The notes below the pieces were generated by a model. That model saw only the letters and a program-made list of their open reading frames with translations, did no database searches and was not told the origin of the DNA. Positions 34,918 to 38,558 of a stretch of 38,558 bases of DNA are shown here, piece by piece. Position numbers and translations under genes: made by a program. The DNA is taken from the NCBI RefSeq assembly GCF_946480305.1, contig NZ_CAMLJQ010000040.1, positions 1-38,558 on the forward strand. The letters are read 5' to 3'. How positions within the stretch are numbered: the stretch's first letter is position 1; every line of letters begins with the position of its first letter. The DNA is from an uncultured Caldimonas sp. Lineage in GTDB: Bacteria > Pseudomonadota > Gammaproteobacteria > Burkholderiales > Burkholderiaceae.

Positions 34918-34947
34918 ATTGTGCGGGTGGAGCGCAAATCCCGGCAA
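34918..34947 (-). promoter_or_regulatory. Promoter of the riboswitch-terC transcript
   Basis: On the minus strand TTGCCG (34942-34947) and CACAAT (34918-34923) are 18 bp apart. The predicted start, near 34911, falls at the 5' edge of the riboswitch aptamer. Confidence 0.55.
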
Positions 34948-35032
34948 CCCCAGGGGGTTTTGTCACGCGCTGGTCAGGCAGGGCAACCGCGGTGCAGACT
35001 GTCGCGTCACCGTCGATTCGAGGCTGTTCGAC

Positions 35033-35458
35033 ATGAAGAAGAAAATCGCCGTGCTGCTCGACGATGCAGCGCACGCCCAGGAGCGTCTGGGCTGCCGGGT
35101 GGGGGCTCTGCAGGACGCGCGCTGGATCCTGGTCGCCTGTGCACCTCGCATGACCCATCGGGCGTCGAAGTGGGTATCGCATGGGGCGCGCGAGCACTGG
35201 CGCGGCAAATGGGCGGCCAAACTGTTTGCGCAGATGCAGCCCTGGCTCGACCAGCATGGCCTCGACGCCGAACCCCACCTGGCCCGAGGCCCCTTGCAGG
35301 ACCTGATGCAGGAACTGTCGCCCGACGAGGTGATCGATGCGCGCCGTCCCAAGATGGCCGGCACCGGGGAAGAGGCCGCTCCCACGAGTGTCGGATCGCG
35401 CCTGCCGTCGTTCGTGGCCATGGGCTTCGGGTTGTGGCTTTCAGCGGTGGAAGCCTGA
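35033..35458 (+). CDS. Hypothetical protein (141 aa)
   Basis: Not recognised. It starts MKKKIAVLLDDAAHAQERLG, and the frame carries hydrophobic/charged alternation (ARWILVACAPRMTHRASKWV, LFAQMQPWLDQHGLDAEPHL). The first strand (KIAVLLDD) and the RGPLQDLMQEL segment are loosely like a universal-stress-protein or nucleotide-binding fold, but no diagnostic motif is present. The ATG at 35033 follows GAGG at about 9 nt. It is divergent from terC, with its promoter region shared with the riboswitch leader. Confidence 0.72.
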   Translation: MKKKIAVLLDDAAHAQERLGCRVGALQDARWILVACAPRMTHRASKWVSHGAREHWRGKWAAKLFAQMQPWLDQHGLDAEPHLARGPLQDLMQELSPDEVIDARRPKMAGTGEEAAPTSVGSRLPSFVAMGFGLWLSAVEA

Positions 35459-35504
35459 TCCACGGCGTTGAGGGACCGCACGGGCCGGTGATATCCTGCC
35501 CGCC

Positions 35505-35861
35505 ATGAAGATCCTTGCGCGTTGGTTCCTGCTGGCCGCGGCATTGCTGCTCGTCACGCAGATCTACCCTACCGTCGAGGTGCGCAGCTTCGGCTCGGCA
35601 CTCATTGCTGCGCTGGTGCTCGGCCTGCTCAACGCGGTGGTGCGGCCCATCCTGGTGGTGCTCACGTTGCCGGTCACGCTGGTCACGCTGGGGCTGTTCC
35701 TGTTCGTGATCAACGCGCTGATGTTCTACTTTGCGGCGAACATCCTCGAAGGGCTGAACGTACCGAGCTTCACTGCGGCGCTGATCGGCTCGCTGATTTA
35801 CAGCCTGTGCGGCGTGATCATCGAGGCAGCGCTCGACAGGCTGTTCGAGCGCCAGGGCTGA
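35505..35861 (+). CDS. Phage holin family protein (4-TM, PF04020-like)
   Basis: 118-residue membrane protein with four hydrophobic helices: WFLLAAALLLVTQIYPTVEV, LIAALVLGLLNAVVRPILVV, LPVTLVTLGLFLFVINALMF and ALIGSLIYSLCGVIIEAALD. The conserved LLNAVVRPIL and LFLFVINALMFY blocks define the bacterial four-TMS holin-like superfamily. Its role is unknown and it is not evidence for a prophage. A GATATC hexamer about 9 nt before the ATG, and no Shine-Dalgarno, suggest a very short leader. Confidence 0.9.
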   Translation: MKILARWFLLAAALLLVTQIYPTVEVRSFGSALIAALVLGLLNAVVRPILVVLTLPVTLVTLGLFLFVINALMFYFAANILEGLNVPSFTAALIGSLIYSLCGVIIEAALDRLFERQG

Positions 35862-35891
35862 GCAGCCGAGAGCCTCAGCCGGTCCGGCCGG

Positions 35892-37529
35892 TCAGCGCTG
35901 CAACTCCTCGCGCACGCGCTGCTGCCATTCGGCTTCCACCTGACGCACGCGAGCGTCGATCACCGACGCCTCGATGAAATCCGGCTGGCCCGGCGTGCGC
36001 GCCAGGCGCTGCGCCGCTTTCAGCCGATCGAGCGCGCCCTGCAGGTCGCCGGTCACGTAGCGCGCCTCGGCCTGCGCACGCACGGCCCGCAGCGGCTGGC
36101 CCAGGCGGTCCCATGTCTGCGCGAGCAGCTCCCACGCCTGCACGTCCGCACCGTGGAGCGACACCCAGGTTTGCAGGTCCTCCGCCGTGCGCTGCAAGCG
36201 CGCGGCCGCCGCCGGGTTGGGGGCGGCAAGGCTCACGCGGGCCGCCATCAATTCACTCGCGCGGGAGCCGTCGCCGCGCCAGGGGGCCAGTGCGTCTTCG
36301 GCGCGTTGGATATCACCGCGGGCCAGCGCCGTTTCCGTGCGCAGGAAGGCCACCCCGCGCGAGGCACGGCTGTCGCCTTTGGTGAGCGCGTCCGCTCGCG
36401 CCAGCGCGGCTTCTGCGGTGGGCCAGTCGCGTAACAGCGTGGCGGCCTGCGCCTTGGTGGCTTCGGCCAGGAGCTGCCCCGCGCGGTCGTTGGGGGCCGC
36501 ATCGGACTGGCGCAACCATTCGCGCAAGGTGTCGGGGCGCGTGTCCATGCGGATGCGGGCCCGCGCCTGCATCACCGAGTGCTCGAGCACGGTACGGGGG
36601 GCGGTGACGTTTTTCGTGCCGGCGCGCGCCCGCGCTTCGCCGATGCGCTCGCTCGTCAGCGGGTGGGTTCGCAAATAGGGGTAGGCGCCGCTGTCGTTGA
36701 GGCGCGAGGTTTGCCACAACCGTTCGAACATGCTCGCCATGCCAGCCGGGGAGAAGCCGGCATGCTCCAGCACCCCGAAGCCTATGCGGTCGGCCTCGCG
36801 CTCCATGTCGCGCGAGAAGTTCAGCTGGCCTTGCAAGGCCATCGCCTGCCCGCCCGCGATCATCGCGTTGGCCGCATCCGGGCTGCGACTGGCGGCGATC
36901 ACACCGAGGATCATCGACGCGATCGCCAGCATCGACTGTTGCTTGCCTTTCACCAGGCTGCGCGCAATGTGCCGCTGCGTCACGTGCGACAACTCATGAG
37001 CCAGCACGGAGGCGAACTCGTCGCGCGTGCTGGTCATGGCAATCAGCCCGAGGTGCACGCCGACGTAGCCGCCCGGCAGCGCGAAGGCATTGACCGTGCG
37101 GTCCTGGACGAGAAAGGCTTCCCAGGCGAAACGGTCTTCCAGCTCGGGCGACAACTCGCCGCGTGCGCGGGCCGCCGCAAGCAACGGTTGCCACACCGAT
37201 TGAAGGTAGTCGCCCAGCACGGAGTCGTCGAGATACAACGGGTCGCGCCGGATCTCGGCCATGATGCGGTCGCCCAGCTGGCGCTCGGCCGAGACGCTGA
37301 ATTCGCCCGCGACGCTGTCGCCCAATGCAGGCAGGCTGCTCTGCGCACGTGCCATGGGCACCAGCGCAGGCGCCGGCGGGATCATCAGTGCCAGGCTGAC
37401 TGCCAAGGCTTTCAGCACTGGCTTTCGGGCGCGAGGGGCGAGGTGACGCGGTGTGTTCAACGCTGATTCCGGGTGCGGTCCTGCTGGGTGCAGCGCTCCA
37501 TTGGAGCGCGTTGGCGGCAAGACGTTCAT
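35892..37529 (-). CDS. M48 metalloprotease with TPR domain (BepA/YfgC-like)
   Basis: 545 residues from the chosen ATG. The signal segment is [20 protein letters not shown], ending at about ARAQ. The M48 domain has HELSH (about 178-182) in [20 protein letters not shown] and the third ligand in [19 protein letters not shown]. The C-terminal helical TPR region covers about residues 370-545. BepA proteases act in the periplasm in assembly and quality control of LptD and other outer-membrane proteins. The signal peptide begins about 35 residues in; a TTG at 37460 ([10 protein letters not shown]...) would give a conventional leader, so the ATG at 37529 is uncertain. It is divergent from moaC. Confidence 0.92.
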   Translation of the reverse strand: MNVLPPTRSNGALHPAGPHPESALNTPRHLAPRARKPVLKALAVSLALMIPPAPALVPMARAQSSLPALGDSVAGEFSVSAERQLGDRIMAEIRRDPLYLDDSVLGDYLQSVWQPLLAAARARGELSPELEDRFAWEAFLVQDRTVNAFALPGGYVGVHLGLIAMTSTRDEFASVLAHELSHVTQRHIARSLVKGKQQSMLAIASMILGVIAASRSPDAANAMIAGGQAMALQGQLNFSRDMEREADRIGFGVLEHAGFSPAGMASMFERLWQTSRLNDSGAYPYLRTHPLTSERIGEARARAGTKNVTAPRTVLEHSVMQARARIRMDTRPDTLREWLRQSDAAPNDRAGQLLAEATKAQAATLLRDWPTAEAALARADALTKGDSRASRGVAFLRTETALARGDIQRAEDALAPWRGDGSRASELMAARVSLAAPNPAAAARLQRTAEDLQTWVSLHGADVQAWELLAQTWDRLGQPLRAVRAQAEARYVTGDLQGALDRLKAAQRLARTPGQPDFIEASVIDARVRQVEAEWQQRVREELQR

Positions 37530-37570
37530 TCCCGCCCGTTTCAGTTGAAACAATGCGGGGAGCTGCTCGC

Positions 37571-37576
37571 TATGAT
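37571..37576 (+). promoter_or_regulatory. -10 element close to the moaC start codon
   Basis: TATGAT lies 9 nt before the ATG at 37586, implying a leader of about 3 nt. There is no Shine-Dalgarno. A TTGAAA at 37545-37550 could be the -35, although the 20-bp spacer is long. Confidence 0.4.
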
Positions 37577-37585
37577 GCCAAAGCC

Positions 37586-38092
37586 ATGAACACCCCCCAG
37601 AACCCCTCCCCCGACAACGGCCTGACGCACTTCGATGCGCAAGGCCAGGCCCACATGGTCGACGTGGCCGCCAAGGACGTGACACACCGCGTGGCCGTGG
37701 CCAGCGGCTACATCGAGATGCAGCCCGCCACGCTGCAAGTGATTGTCTCGGGCACGGCGAAGAAGGGCGACGTGCTGGGGATCGCGAGGATTGCTGCCAT
37801 CCAGGCTGCCAAGCGCACCGCCGACTTGATCCCGCTATGCCACCCGCTGCCGCTCACGCGCGTGGCGGTGGAGTTCGAGGTGGACGCCGCGGCGTCGCGC
37901 GTGGAGTGCCGGGCCCAGGTGGAAACGCTGGGCCGCACCGGCGTCGAGATGGAGGCCTTGACGGCGGTACAGGTCGGGCTGCTGACCATCTACGACATGT
38001 GCAAGGCCATCGACCGCGGGATGGTGATGGGTGGGGTCCGTGTGCTCGAGAAGCACGGGGGGAAGTCGGGCTCGTTCGTCGCTCCCGCCTGA
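37586..38092 (+). CDS. moaC: Cyclic pyranopterin monophosphate synthase MoaC
   Basis: 168-residue MoaC, which converts 3',8-cyclo-7,8-dihydro-GTP to cyclic pyranopterin monophosphate in molybdenum cofactor synthesis. Diagnostic blocks are [50 protein letters not shown] and [25 protein letters not shown], with the catalytic Lys/Asp region intact. No other moa gene is adjacent. It is divergent from the BepA-like protease and convergent with the partial gene at the window end. Confidence 0.97.
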   Translation: MNTPQNPSPDNGLTHFDAQGQAHMVDVAAKDVTHRVAVASGYIEMQPATLQVIVSGTAKKGDVLGIARIAAIQAAKRTADLIPLCHPLPLTRVAVEFEVDAAASRVECRAQVETLGRTGVEMEALTAVQVGLLTIYDMCKAIDRGMVMGGVRVLEKHGGKSGSFVAPA

Positions 38093-38111
38093 CGCCGCCA
38101 GGCGACGCCGC

Positions 38112-38558
38112 TCACCGTGTTGCCGAAGTTGGCGCGCGGCCCGTCAGAAAGCGCTCGACCCGAAGGTCTTCGTAGGTGAATGAGCGAGGCCGCGTGTCGC
38201 ACTCGAACGCGGTTTGAGCATAGAGAGGATCGGCGCACCGTCGCAGGAACTCCTCTCCGAGTGGATGTCGGAACTCGCGCAACCGTTGCACGACATAGAT
38301 GGCCTCGTCACGGTGCCCCAGTTCGTTGAGCGCTTTCGCGTACGCGATCATCAGCCGCGCGTCGACAAGGTGCTTCAGCGGCCGCTCGAACGACGAGAAC
38401 ACCTCCGACGGACGAGAGGCGGTCGTCACCGCGGCATAGTCGGCGTGGTGCCCGAACAGCCAGCTCTTCTGCCCCTCCGCGATGCGCTCCGGCAGCGGGC
38501 GTTCGCCCTTCGCGCCATATGGCGCAAAGATCTGGACGACGCGTTGGTAGTCCCAGAT
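38112..38558 (-). CDS. C-terminal part of a Wzy/PglL-type O-oligosaccharyltransferase (partial)
   Basis: Cut by the window end; 148 residues remain and the frame is open to the last base. The fragment has AEGQKSWLFGHHADYAAVT and then ERPLKHLVDARLMIAYAKAL and LGHRDEAIYVVQRLREFRHP. This looks like the soluble C-terminal domain (Wzy_C_2-like) of PglL O-oligosaccharyltransferases, which glycosylate pilins. Such genes often neighbour pilin and moaC genes in Burkholderiales. The catalytic membrane part lies outside the window, so the call rests on the C-terminus only. Confidence 0.6.
   Translation of the reverse strand: MWDYQRVVQIFAPYGAKGERPLPERIAEGQKSWLFGHHADYAAVTTASRPSEVFSSFERPLKHLVDARLMIAYAKALNELGHRDEAIYVVQRLREFRHPLGEEFLRRCADPLYAQTAFECDTRPRSFTYEDLRVERFLTGRAPTSATR

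Noticed and set aside
35505..35861. Holin-like gene as evidence of a prophage
   Set aside because: No lysin, integrase or structural phage genes are nearby. This four-helix family is widespread on bacterial chromosomes.

Overview
The window is high-GC and densely coded, with housekeeping genes typical of a betaproteobacterium. Gene content and order (lptA-lptB-rpoN, argS-SPOR-dsbA, a SWIB/histone H1-like protein, a TonB receptor with a PKHD hydroxylase, an M48/TPR protease next to moaC) point to the order Burkholderiales, probably near the Rubrivivax/Leptothrix/Caldimonas group. This placement is inferred from protein character, not from a search. About 38 protein genes are supported, the last one cut by the window end. 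I see no rRNA, tRNA, insertion sequence, prophage or CRISPR array.

Layout. 1-6.3 kb (minus strand): argS, a SPOR-domain protein, dsbA, then lptA-lptB-rpoN. 6.3-10.3 kb (plus): a Ser/Thr kinase fused to a cyclic-nucleotide-binding-like domain, a PAS-GGDEF-EAL protein and a flavin reductase. 10.25-11.9 kb: a tautomerase and a 67-residue protein divergent from a LysR regulator. 11.9-13.4 kb: an FMN riboswitch controlling ribB, then trxC. 13.4-21.8 kb: a sugar-uptake locus (GH1 beta-glucosidase, binding protein, two permeases, ATPase, LamB-type porin, all minus) divergent from a LacI-type regulator. Near-palindromic operators sit on the beta-glucosidase promoter and ahead of the porin. 21.8-25.2 kb (plus): an EamA transporter, an AmpG-like permease and a Tat-type M48 protease. 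25.4-26.75 kb: an ankyrin-repeat protein with a 334-bp upstream region. 26.75-29.4 kb: a metallo-beta-lactamase-fold hydrolase, a SWIB/histone H1-like protein, a DJ-1/PfpI protein and a ribbon-helix-helix protein. 29.4-33.7 kb (minus): an iron locus with a Fur-type box, siderophore receptor, PKHD hydroxylase and FMN-dependent hydroxy-acid oxidase. 33.7-35.9 kb: terC behind a yybP-ykoY (Mn2+) riboswitch, a hypothetical protein and a holin-like membrane protein. 35.9-38.6 kb: a BepA-like protease, moaC, and the C-terminus of a Wzy/PglL-type oligosaccharyltransferase.

The most notable signal is upstream of the ankyrin-repeat gene: a perfect plant-inducible-promoter (hrpII/PIP) box, TTCGC-N15-TTCGG, followed after 31 nt by a YANNNT -10 element. 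The protein starts with a Pro/Ser/Thr-rich disordered segment, so it is a candidate type III secreted effector. Other regulatory signals are two riboswitches, a LacI-type two-operator regulon, a pair of LysR-type boxes exactly 42 bp apart, structured intercistronic hairpins and several likely leaderless transcripts.
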